DNA of 16,766 bases. Source: an uncultured Lachnospiraceae bacterium (GTDB lineage Bacteria > Bacillota > Clostridia > Lachnospirales > Lachnospiraceae). Of the stretch, positions 1 to 6,977 are shown one piece after another (positions within the stretch are counted from its first letter, which is position 1; each line of letters starts with the position of its first letter). A program made the translations under genes and the position numbers. The notes beneath the pieces are model-generated. The model was not told the origin of the DNA and searched no databases. It saw nothing but the letters and a program-made list of their open reading frames with translations. The stretch is from assembly GCA_905193085.1 (NCBI GenBank), contig CAJJNI010000027.1:1-16766 (forward strand), read 5' to 3'.

Positions 1-831
1 ACCGATGTTATCACCAGCCTGAGCTTCGTCAAGAAGTTTACGGAACATTTCGATACCAGTAACTGTTGTCTTCTGGATTTCTTCTTTAACACCAACGATT
101 TCAACTTCATCATTGAGGTGAAGAACACCACGTTCTACTCTACCTGTAGCAACTGTACCACGACCTGTGATTGTGAATACATCTTCTACTGGCATAAGGA
201 ATGGCTGATCTGTTGCACGCTGTGGGTCTGGGATATAATCATCAATTGTATCCATGAGTTCCATAATCTTGTCGCCCCATTCGCTCATTGGATCTTCAAG
301 AGCTTTTAAAGCTGATCCCTTAACGATTGGGCAATCATGGAAGTCATATTCCTCTAACTGCTCTGTGATTTCCATTTCTACTAATTCAAGTAACTCTTCA
401 TCGTCTACCATATCACATTTGTTCATGAATACTACGATGTAAGGTACACCTACCTGACGTGATAATAAGATGTGCTCTTTTGTCTGAGCCATAACACCGT
501 CAGTAGCAGCTACAACAAGGATAGCTCCATCCATCTGAGCAGCACCTGTAATCATGTTCTTTACATAATCGGCATGTCCTGGGCAGTCAACATGAGCGTA
601 ATGTCTCTTCTTTGTTTCATACTCAACGTGAGCTGTAGAAATTGTAATACCTCTTTCTCTTTCTTCTGGAGCTTTATCAATATTTTCAAAATCTACTGCT
701 GCATTACCTTCTACTCTTGCTGCAAGAGTCTTTGTAATTGCTGCTGTTAATGTTGTTTTACCATGGTCAACGTGTCCAATTGTACCGATATTACAATGTG
801 GTTTGGATCTGTTAAACTTTTCTTTAGCCAT
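1..831 (-). CDS. tuf: Elongation factor Tu, partial (C-terminus outside window)
   Basis: EF-Tu is the cytoplasmic GTPase that delivers aminoacyl-tRNA to the ribosomal A site. The reading frame runs without a stop from an ATG (complement of 829-831) to the window edge, giving the first 277 residues of a protein that is usually about 395 long. Visible GTPase motifs are G1 GHVDHGKT (residues 19-26), the RGIT switch-I motif (60-63), G3 DCPGH (82-86) and G4 NKCD (137-140), with G5 GSAL near 172; domain 2 follows (GRGTVATGRVERG). The start is fixed by a consensus Shine-Dalgarno site (complement of 841-847) nine bases upstream. It is the last visible gene of the str operon, 104 bases after fusA, and has its own promoter in that gap. 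Identification is essentially certain; only the C-terminal 120 or so residues are missing. Confidence 0.98.
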   Translation of the reverse strand, partial: MAKEKFNRSKPHCNIGTIGHVDHGKTTLTAAITKTLAARVEGNAAVDFENIDKAPEERERGITISTAHVEYETKKRHYAHVDCPGHADYVKNMITGAAQMDGAILVVAATDGVMAQTKEHILLSRQVGVPYIVVFMNKCDMVDDEELLELVEMEITEQLEEYDFHDCPIVKGSALKALEDPMSEWGDKIMELMDTIDDYIPDPQRATDQPFLMPVEDVFTITGRGTVATGRVERGVLHLNDEVEIVGVKEEIQKTTVTGIEMFRKLLDEAQAGDNIG

Positions 832-895
832 TTTTTTAAATCCTCCTTATAATTACCTCATTGGGTTTTTTTATAAAATTACTCGGCTATATACG

Positions 896-924
896 ATTAT
901 AATTGAAAACCGCCTTATTTTCAA
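896..924 (-). promoter_or_regulatory. Sigma-A-type promoter for tuf
   Basis: On the minus strand, TTGAAA (919-924) is followed after exactly 17 bases by a perfect TATAAT (896-901). Transcription would start near 889 and give a leader of about 58 nt before the tuf ATG. An inverted repeat, TTGAAAA (918-924 read on the minus strand) and TTTTCAA (903-909), spans the -35 box and most of the spacer, so a regulator-binding site is possible. The site lies entirely in the fusA-tuf gap, so EF-Tu can probably be made independently of the rest of the str operon. Confidence 0.75.
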
Positions 925-935
925 GCATTTTTTTA

Positions 936-3098
936 TTATTTTGCTTTATTAGCAATAATTTTTTCCTGAACTGACTTCGGAACCTGTTCATATTTTTCGA
1001 AGAACATTGAGTAGTTACCACGACCCTGTGTTCTTGAACGTAAGTCTGTTGAATATCCGAACATCTCTGCCAACGGAACAAAACCACGAACGATTTTACC
1101 GCCGCCGATGTCGTCCATACCTTCGATACGTCCACGACGTGAATTGATATCACCAATTACATCGCCCATGTATTCTTCTGGCATAGTTACTTCAACCTTC
1201 ATGATTGGCTCTAAGAGTACAGCACCGGCTTTAGCCATAGCATCTTTGAATGCCATAGAACCAGCGATGTGGAAAGCCATTTCACTTGAATCGACTTCAT
1301 GATATGAACCATCATAAACTGTTGCATGAACACCAAGTACAGGGAATCCTGCAAGGATACCAGCCTGAGCTGCTTCCTGAATACCTTCACCTACAGCAGG
1401 GATATATTCTTTAGGAATAGCACCACCTACTACAGTTGATTCAAATAACAATGTTGGTGGATCATTTATTAAGATGTTAGCCTTTGGATCATAATCAAAC
1501 TTATCACAGTTTGCTTCCAATGGCTCAAATTTAACTTTACAATGACCGTACTGACCACGACCACCTGACTGTTTAGCATACTTGCTGTCTACTTCTACAG
1601 CTTTTGTAAATGCTTCTTTGTAAGCAACCTGTGGAGCACCTACATTTGCTTCAACCTTGAATTCACGAAGCAAACGGTCAACGATGATTTCCAAATGAAG
1701 CTCACCCATACCAGCGATGATTGTCTGGCCTGTTTCCTGATCTGTATGAGCACGGAATGTAGGATCTTCTTCTGCAAGTTTTGCTAAAGCTTCACCCATC
1801 TTACCCTGTCCTGCTTTTGTCTTTGGCTCAATAGCAAGCTCAATAACAGGTTCTGGGAATTCCATAGACTCTAATATAACAGGATGCTGTTCATCACAGA
1901 TTGTATCACCTGTTGCTGTTGCCTTAAAACCAACAGCGGCAGCAATATCACCTGAATAAACTTTATCTAATTCTTCTCTCTTGTTAGCGTGCATCTGTAA
2001 GATACGACCAACTCTTTCTTTCTTTCCTTTTGTAGCATTAAGGACATATGAACCTGAGTTCAATGTACCTGAATATACACGGAAGAAAGCAAGCTTACCA
2101 ACGAATGGGTCAGCCATAATCTTGAATGCAAGTGCTGCGAATGGTTCATCATCTGATGAATGTCTCTCAACTTCATTTCCGTCCATATCAGTACCCTTAA
2201 TAGCAGGGATATCTGTTGGAGCCGGCATGAACTCCAAGATAGCATCAAGAAGTTTCTGAACACCCTTGTTTCTGTAAGCAGAACCACAACATACAGGTAC
2301 TGCTGTACATTCACATGTAGCTTTTCTTAAAACAGCCTTCATTTCATCAACTGATGGCTCTTCACCTTCAAGATACATCATCATTAAATCATCATCTAAT
2401 TCGCAGATTTTCTCAACTAATTCTGAATGATATAATTCTGCTTCATCTTTCATATCATCCGGAATATCTGTAACAGTGATATCATCACCCTTATCATCAT
2501 TGTAGATATAAGCCTGCATTTCAAACAAGTCGATGATACCCTGGAAATCGTTTTCTTTACCGATAGGTAACTGAAGGCAGATTGCATTCTTACCTAATCT
2601 TGTCTTAATCTGGTCTACTGCACCATAGAAGTTAGCACCTAAGATATCCATCTTATTGATGAATGCCATTCTTGGTACATTGTATGTGTCAGCCTGACGC
2701 CATACGTTTTCTGACTGAGGCTCAACACCACCCTTAGCACAGAAGACGCCGACAGCGCCGTCCAGTACACGGAGTGAACGCTCAACCTCTACAGTAAAGT
2801 CAACGTGTCCCGGAGTATCAATGATATTGATACGGTGCTCAAGAGCTCCCTTTTTAGGTTTTGTGAACTCTTCGAGTGTCCAGTGGCATGTTGTAGCCGC
2901 AGAAGTGATTGTGATACCTCTTTCCTGCTCCTGTTCCATCCAGTCCATGGTAGCAGTACCTTCATGAGTATCACCAATCTTATAGTTAACACCGGTATAG
3001 TAAAGAATACGCTCTGTTAATGTTGTTTTACCAGCATCAATATGAGCCATAATACCAATGTTACGAGTTCTCTCTAATGGATATTCTCTTCCAGCCAA
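936..3098 (-). CDS. fusA: Elongation factor G
   Basis: EF-G is the cytoplasmic translocase GTPase; it moves tRNA-mRNA after peptide bond formation and recycles ribosomes. The 720-residue product has G1 AHIDAGKTT (18-26), RGIT (60-63), DTPGH (94-98) and NKMD (148-151), followed by domains II-V; GMGELHLEI and the GGRGQYGH domain IV motif are evident. The start is a TTG codon (complement of 3096-3098), fixed by a strong Shine-Dalgarno site (complement of 3107-3114) eight bases away; the next Met is residue 17, inside the G domain, so it cannot be the start. The product is longer than the usual 690-705. Part of the excess is a segment at about residues 530-549 (DYDPKANILINDPP) at the start of domain IV. 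It sits between rpsG (51-base gap) and tuf in the normal str order. Confidence 0.98.
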   Translation of the reverse strand: MAGREYPLERTRNIGIMAHIDAGKTTLTERILYYTGVNYKIGDTHEGTATMDWMEQEQERGITITSAATTCHWTLEEFTKPKKGALEHRINIIDTPGHVDFTVEVERSLRVLDGAVGVFCAKGGVEPQSENVWRQADTYNVPRMAFINKMDILGANFYGAVDQIKTRLGKNAICLQLPIGKENDFQGIIDLFEMQAYIYNDDKGDDITVTDIPDDMKDEAELYHSELVEKICELDDDLMMMYLEGEEPSVDEMKAVLRKATCECTAVPVCCGSAYRNKGVQKLLDAILEFMPAPTDIPAIKGTDMDGNEVERHSSDDEPFAALAFKIMADPFVGKLAFFRVYSGTLNSGSYVLNATKGKKERVGRILQMHANKREELDKVYSGDIAAAVGFKATATGDTICDEQHPVILESMEFPEPVIELAIEPKTKAGQGKMGEALAKLAEEDPTFRAHTDQETGQTIIAGMGELHLEIIVDRLLREFKVEANVGAPQVAYKEAFTKAVEVDSKYAKQSGGRGQYGHCKVKFEPLEANCDKFDYDPKANILINDPPTLLFESTVVGGAIPKEYIPAVGEGIQEAAQAGILAGFPVLGVHATVYDGSYHEVDSSEMAFHIAGSMAFKDAMAKAGAVLLEPIMKVEVTMPEEYMGDVIGDINSRRGRIEGMDDIGGGKIVRGFVPLAEMFGYSTDLRSRTQGRGNYSMFFEKYEQVPKSVQEKIIANKAK

Positions 3099-3149
3099 GG
3101 GATTTTTCCTCCTTATTTCATTCTAGCATCTAAAAGGATTTAATCCTAA

Positions 3150-3620
3150 TTAGAAACGGTAATGAGCGAAAGCCTTATTAGCTTCTGCCATCTTATGCAT
3201 ATCTTCTTTCTTCTTAACTGATGCACCTGTATTGTTTGCTGCATCCATGATTTCATTTGCAAGGCGTTCAACCATAGTCTTCTCGCCTCTTGCACGTGAA
3301 TATGCTGTTAACCAACGAAGTGCTAAAGCCTGTCTTCTGTCAGGTCTTACTTCGATTGGTACCTGATAAGTTGCACCACCAATTCTTCTAGCTTTAACTT
3401 CTAATACAGGCATAACATTATTCATAGCCTCTTCAAATACATCTAAAGCTGGTTTATCACTTTTCTCTGCAACCTTTTCAAAAGCACCGTATACAATTTT
3501 CTGAGCTACGCCCTTCTTACCATCTAACATAATGTTGTTGATAAGCTTTGTAACCACTTTACTATTGTACATCGGATCTGCTAATACGTCTCTTTTCTGA
3601 GTATGTCCTTTACGTGGCAC
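3150..3620 (-). CDS. rpsG: 30S ribosomal protein S7
   Basis: S7 is a primary 16S rRNA-binding protein that nucleates assembly of the 30S head and lines the E site. From a GTG start (complement of 3618-3620) the product is 156 residues, the standard length, beginning MPRKGHTQKRDVLADP and ending AFAHYRF. The open frame continues 39 codons further upstream to an ATG, but that extension (MPVFYIALCNRQ...) does not look like S7, and a consensus AAGGAGGG site lies just before the GTG, so the short form is correct. Conserved RRIGGATYQVP and the RGEKTMVERLANE helix are present. It lies 154 bases after rpsL, an unusually long gap that contains a predicted stem-loop, and 51 bases before fusA. In E. coli S7 regulates the str operon by binding the S12-S7 gap; whether this happens here is inference. 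Confidence 0.97.
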   Translation of the reverse strand: MPRKGHTQKRDVLADPMYNSKVVTKLINNIMLDGKKGVAQKIVYGAFEKVAEKSDKPALDVFEEAMNNVMPVLEVKARRIGGATYQVPIEVRPDRRQALALRWLTAYSRARGEKTMVERLANEIMDAANNTGASVKKKEDMHKMAEANKAFAHYRF

Positions 3621-3692
3621 GATACTTCCCTCCTTAATTATTATTATTTTAATTAAATCATAGGTACTCACATGTGTCGTTCTACTGTGTTC

Positions 3693-3737
3693 GTGCACGG
3701 TCTGTCTATTGCATAAGGCAATGTAGAATACCGGCAC
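3693..3737 (-). promoter_or_regulatory. Stem-loop in the rpsL-rpsG gap, possible S7 autoregulatory site
   Basis: The 154-base gap between rpsL and rpsG can fold. The outer stem pairs 3693-3696 with 3734-3737 (GTGC/GCAC) and 3698-3701 with 3730-3733 (CGGT/ACCG), leaving one bulged base. Inside it a second hairpin pairs 3708-3712 with 3718-3722 (ATTGC/GCAAT) around a five-base loop. The position matches the intercistronic S7 target known from E. coli, but the primary sequence is not recognisably the same, so the regulatory role is inferred from position and fold only. No convincing promoter is seen in this gap. Confidence 0.35.
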
Positions 3738-3774
3738 TTACCATTAGTTCTGTTCGTGGTACTTGCTCCTGTTA

Positions 3775-4194
3775 TTATTTAGCGTCCTTAGGTTTCTTAG
3801 CACCATATTTAGAACGAGCCTGTCTTCTCTTGGCAACACCTGCTGTATCAAGTGTACCACGGATAATGTGATATCTTGTACCAGGTAAATCCTTAACTCT
3901 TCCGCCACGGATTAAAACAACGCTATGTTCCTGTAAGTTATGTCCTTCACCTGGAATGTAGCTTGTTACTTCGATTCCGTTTGACAAACGAACTCTGGCG
4001 ATTTTACGAAGAGCTGAGTTAGGCTTTTTAGGAGTTGCAGTCTTAACTGCTGTACAAACACCTCTCTTCTGTGGAGAAGCTGTGTCTGTAGGCTTTTTCT
4101 TCAAAGAGTTAAATCCTTTCTGAAGAGCTGGCGCTGTAGACTTCTTAACAGATGTCTGTCTTCCCTTTTTTACTAACTGGTTAAATGTTGGCAT
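3775..4194 (-). CDS. rpsL: 30S ribosomal protein S12
   Basis: S12 sits at the decoding centre of the 30S subunit and influences accuracy; it is the classical streptomycin target. The 139-residue product has the gram-positive-type insertion (GFNSLKKKPTDTAS, residues 27-40) and is therefore longer than the E. coli protein. The conserved TPKKPNSALRK block is at 54-64 and GGRVKDLPG at 97-105. Lys56 and Lys101, the positions equivalent to those mutated in streptomycin-resistant strains, are wild type, and Asp102 is the residue that RimO methylthiolates in other bacteria. The ATG start is supported by an AGGAGGTG site (complement of 4202-4209). It is the first gene of the str operon and has a consensus promoter about 50 bases upstream. 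Confidence 0.98.
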   Translation of the reverse strand: MPTFNQLVKKGRQTSVKKSTAPALQKGFNSLKKKPTDTASPQKRGVCTAVKTATPKKPNSALRKIARVRLSNGIEVTSYIPGEGHNLQEHSVVLIRGGRVKDLPGTRYHIIRGTLDTAGVAKRRQARSKYGAKKPKDAK

Positions 4195-4222
4195 TCTTTT
4201 TCACCTCCTGATTTTTTTACCA

Positions 4223-4238
4223 ATGCAAATTTTTGCAT
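4223..4238. repeat. Inverted repeat at the start of the rpsL leader
   Basis: A perfect 7-base inverted repeat, ATGCAAA / TTTGCAT, separated by two bases, lies just downstream of the predicted transcription start of the str operon (about 4240). It could be an operator or a short 5' RNA hairpin. An overlapping GCATGC palindrome (4235-4240) is adjacent. The Shine-Dalgarno site at 4202-4209 is outside it. Confidence 0.4.
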
Positions 4239-4246
4239 GCTATACC

Positions 4247-4275
4247 ATTATAAACTCAAACAAAAAAATTGTCAA
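4247..4275 (-). promoter_or_regulatory. Consensus sigma-A promoter of the str operon
   Basis: The minus strand shows a perfect TTGACA (4270-4275), a 17-base spacer and a perfect TATAAT (4247-4252). This is the ideal housekeeping promoter and fits the very high expression expected for S12, S7 and EF-G. Predicted transcription begins near 4240, leaving a leader of about 45 nt. No convincing terminator is visible between the upstream leucine-rich-repeat gene (stop at 4332) and this promoter, so some read-through from that gene is possible. Confidence 0.85.
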
Positions 4276-4331
4276 TATGCAAAAAGAGATTTTATGTTAT
4301 TTATATTTGCAGCTTTTATATTTGTAATTTT

Positions 4332-6041
4332 TTATTCAATTGTTATAAGCTCAAATTTTTTATCATTGTAATCTTTAACTTTAAAATATATCGTTCTGCT
4401 GCCATATTCGTCGGCATCTTTATTAACCGTCAATCCCAAATCCAGATTGAGTTCTTTTTCTGTCCTTGAAATACGCATATTGTCAGAATTATAAGGTCCG
4501 TATGTTTTTATTTTTAATTTATAATATATATAATCGCCTGTTTTTTCATACGGAACATCGTATACTTCTGCAATTTTAAGTTTGTCATAGACAGATAATT
4601 TTTCCAAATCAGTAACTTCATATAAACTTGCTCCTGTTTCTCCCGATAAATATGTGTTTTCGTATATATCATCCGGGATTATATCAGCATTATCTGCACC
4701 GGAAGGCTCATATGAGCAGATTTCATCTTTATAACCTCTGTTTGTTGTTTTGTAATCTGATGGCAGCACGCAGGTCATCATGCTGCTCTGTGTCTCTTGT
4801 ATTTTCAGTGCTTCTTTCAGAAAACGGGCTACATCTGAAAGTTTTATTTTTTTATCATTGCCGGATATATTGATTTCTTCTGGAATATTCCATGACTCTA
4901 TTCCAAGTGCGATTTTGAGCGAAGTTGTAACATCTGACATTGTGATTTTTTTATCATTATCAAAATCACCGTAGCTGACGCTTACCCAGTGCACCGGCGC
5001 TGTATATGCTATCTTTTCTTTTATTTTGTAATTTGTCTGTGTCAGTTCAAAGCCGTCTGCCTGTTCTTTTTCAGGTATATATACCATACAGCTGCTTCCC
5101 TCAAATGCATCAGCAGCCATTGCTTTTACTGATGAAGGTATACTGATTTGCTCAAGCGAATAATCAAATGCAAACGCCAGTTTTCCTATATCTTCAAGTC
5201 CATCGGCTATTTTTACTGAACTAAGTTTATAACAATTCTCAAACGCTCCCCGCTTTATCTGTTTAATACTTCCCGGCAGTTTTATTGACTCAAGACTGTC
5301 ACAGCCACAAAATGCCTGTATACCTATTTTTTCAAGATTTGCAGAAAAGTTTACATTCTCCAGATTATCACAACCGTAAAACGCATTATCCTTAATTTCA
5401 GTTACCGACTCCGGAATCGTTATTCTTTTTAAATCAATGCGTTCCTTAAATGCTCCCGCACCTATAGCCTTTATATCGGGTGGAAGAACTGTCCATTCTG
5501 AAGTTGCAATAACTGTTGCATCTGCCTTCCTTATAAGCGCATTACAACCATATCTGCTGTCATAAACCGGATTATTTTCAGCAACCTTTATATGTGAAAG
5601 TTTCGGACATGACCAGAAAGGTGATTCACATTCTCCATACCATTCTCCATCAACATATACCCCCGCCGCATCAATCTGTGTTACTGATGATGGAATTGAT
5701 ATACTGTATAAATTTTTACAGCTTGTAAATGCATCAGCTCCAATTGATGTTATACCTTCTTCAATCTGAACATCACTAATCCTGTCATTTAACTCATAAT
5801 CCGAAAATGCCCAGCTCTCTATCTCTCCGTCTCCTTTGATTATTAATTTTCCACTACAATATAAATCATAACCTGCTGTACCTTGCGAATTACAAACACC
5901 TGAATCTACCAAATGGTCTGCAGGTGCCATTGTAAAATGTGGCATTACATCATCTGCAAAAATCTTTTCTCCCTGTGAACATACAGTAAATGCTGTTACA
6001 AATGCAGCAACCATTACCACTTTAGTTAAAATTTTTCTCAT
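4332..6041 (-). CDS. Secreted BspA-like leucine-rich-repeat protein with a dockerin-like module
   Basis: Predicted exported protein of 569 residues. Residues 1-29 look like a signal peptide (MRKILTK, a hydrophobic core, then a polar stretch ending KIFADD). Residues about 88-325 are BspA/LRR_5-type repeats with recurring units such as SIPSSVTQI, ITIPESVTEI, AFYGCDNLENV and IKLPGSIKQI. Residues 358-415 resemble a type I dockerin: a first loop GDFDNDKKITMSD with acidic residues at 359, 361, 363 and 370, and a second GNDKKIKLSD that lacks the first acidic ligands (Ile392, Gly394). The last 150 residues match nothing I recognise. The start is the ATG at 6039-6041, preceded by GGAGGAG; an upstream in-frame ATG at 6071 lacks a ribosome site. 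It is monocistronic, after the ispD terminator. LRR_5 proteins usually serve adhesion or host contact; the ligand here is unknown. Confidence 0.85.
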   Translation of the reverse strand: MRKILTKVVMVAAFVTAFTVCSQGEKIFADDVMPHFTMAPADHLVDSGVCNSQGTAGYDLYCSGKLIIKGDGEIESWAFSDYELNDRISDVQIEEGITSIGADAFTSCKNLYSISIPSSVTQIDAAGVYVDGEWYGECESPFWSCPKLSHIKVAENNPVYDSRYGCNALIRKADATVIATSEWTVLPPDIKAIGAGAFKERIDLKRITIPESVTEIKDNAFYGCDNLENVNFSANLEKIGIQAFCGCDSLESIKLPGSIKQIKRGAFENCYKLSSVKIADGLEDIGKLAFAFDYSLEQISIPSSVKAMAADAFEGSSCMVYIPEKEQADGFELTQTNYKIKEKIAYTAPVHWVSVSYGDFDNDKKITMSDVTTSLKIALGIESWNIPEEINISGNDKKIKLSDVARFLKEALKIQETQSSMMTCVLPSDYKTTNRGYKDEICSYEPSGADNADIIPDDIYENTYLSGETGASLYEVTDLEKLSVYDKLKIAEVYDVPYEKTGDYIYYKLKIKTYGPYNSDNMRISRTEKELNLDLGLTVNKDADEYGSRTIYFKVKDYNDKKFELITIE

Positions 6042-6100
6042 AAAAACTCCTCCATTCTCTGATTTTAACAAACTGTTTTTGTGTGTTCACTATTAATGAC

Positions 6101-6130
6101 AACAAAAAATGACAGCGGTTGCTGTCATTT
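6101..6130 (-). terminator. Rho-independent terminator after ispD
   Basis: A perfect 10-base stem (6107-6116 with 6121-6130, AAATGACAGC / GCTGTCATTT) with a GGTT loop is followed on the minus strand by a T run (complement of 6104-6109, partly in the stem). It lies 32 bases after the ispD stop codon and separates that operon from the leucine-rich-repeat gene. Confidence 0.85.
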
Positions 6131-6161
6131 CAAAATTTTCTTCCCATTCTGCTCATAAGTT

Positions 6162-6977
6162 CTACTCAAACTTGTATTCTTCTATTCCCTTCAAATCTTC
6201 TATGGTTGTAATTTTTATATTCGAATATGAACCCTCTACTAATTTTACCGGTACTCCACCAGTGTATTCTACAACCATAGCATCATCAGTAATTTCTAAA
6301 GTTTTATTATTGCCAGTATTACTGCAGCCATTTTCAACATTATTATCGCAGTTTCCAGTCATCTCAATGATTTTCTTATATGCATTATATACAAGCGAAA
6401 ATTCAAATGCCTGAGGGGTCTGTACATTCCAGACAAGGCTTCTTTTTGGGGTAGTTGATACAAAACCGTTTTCATCTGCAATTTTTACAGTATCTTTTGA
6501 TGGCATTCCAACTACACAGGCACGATATTTTACTGCTGTCTCGTAAGCTCTTTCTATAATCTGCGGTGTCACAAACGGTCTTGCGCCATCATGAATGAGA
6601 ACATATCCTGTATTATCCGGTTTTTCCTGTAATCCTGCATCTTTGCAGCTTGCTGATAATGCTGAATCAGCCTGATTTAACGCAAGTACCTTTAAACCCT
6701 CAAACACCGAATTATAGCGTTCTTTTCCGCCTGGAACTATAGCCACGACTTTATGTAAACCATATTTGTCTACTATATTTTCTTTACAATACTGTTCATC
6801 ACCGGGCGAACAGACGAGAACCACTTTCTCTATAATACTTTTTTCAAATGCTGCAAGAGAATAGTAAATAAGTGGTTTTCCCTGAATCTGCATATACTGT
6901 TTTTTTGTTCTGCTGTTCATTCTGCTGCCACTTCCGCCAGCAAGAACTACTGCCGCCGTATTTTTCTTAATTTCCAT
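6162..6977 (-). CDS. ispD: 2-C-methyl-D-erythritol 4-phosphate cytidylyltransferase
   Basis: IspD couples CTP with MEP to give CDP-methylerythritol, the third step of the non-mevalonate isoprenoid pathway. Recognisable motifs are the nucleotide-binding loop VVLAGGSGSRM (10-20), KKQYMQIQGKPL (25-36), GGKERYNSV (83-91), HDGARPFV (129-136), VQTPQAFE (185-192), TDDAMVVE (230-237) and the C-terminal SYSNIKITT (250-258). At 271 residues it is longer than the usual 225-240: two polar stretches, about 100-122 and 208-227 (rich in Asn, Gly, Cys), are inserted between conserved blocks. No active-site motif is lost, so it is probably functional. Its ATG overlaps the tsaD stop by one base (TAATG) with AGGTGAG just upstream, implying translational coupling. 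It is the last gene before the terminator. Confidence 0.93.
   Translation of the reverse strand: MEIKKNTAAVVLAGGSGSRMNSRTKKQYMQIQGKPLIYYSLAAFEKSIIEKVVLVCSPGDEQYCKENIVDKYGLHKVVAIVPGGKERYNSVFEGLKVLALNQADSALSASCKDAGLQEKPDNTGYVLIHDGARPFVTPQIIERAYETAVKYRACVVGMPSKDTVKIADENGFVSTTPKRSLVWNVQTPQAFEFSLVYNAYKKIIEMTGNCDNNVENGCSNTGNNKTLEITDDAMVVEYTGGVPVKLVEGSYSNIKITTIEDLKGIEEYKFE

Noticed and set aside
3135..3147. An AGGATT-T-AATCCT palindrome between rpsG and fusA.
   Set aside because: It is short, AT-rich and has no T tract, and the operon must be read through here.
3621..3737. A 39-codon N-terminal extension of S7 from an upstream ATG.
   Set aside because: The extension does not resemble S7, a consensus ribosome site lies before the GTG at 3620, and the shorter form has the standard 156-residue length.
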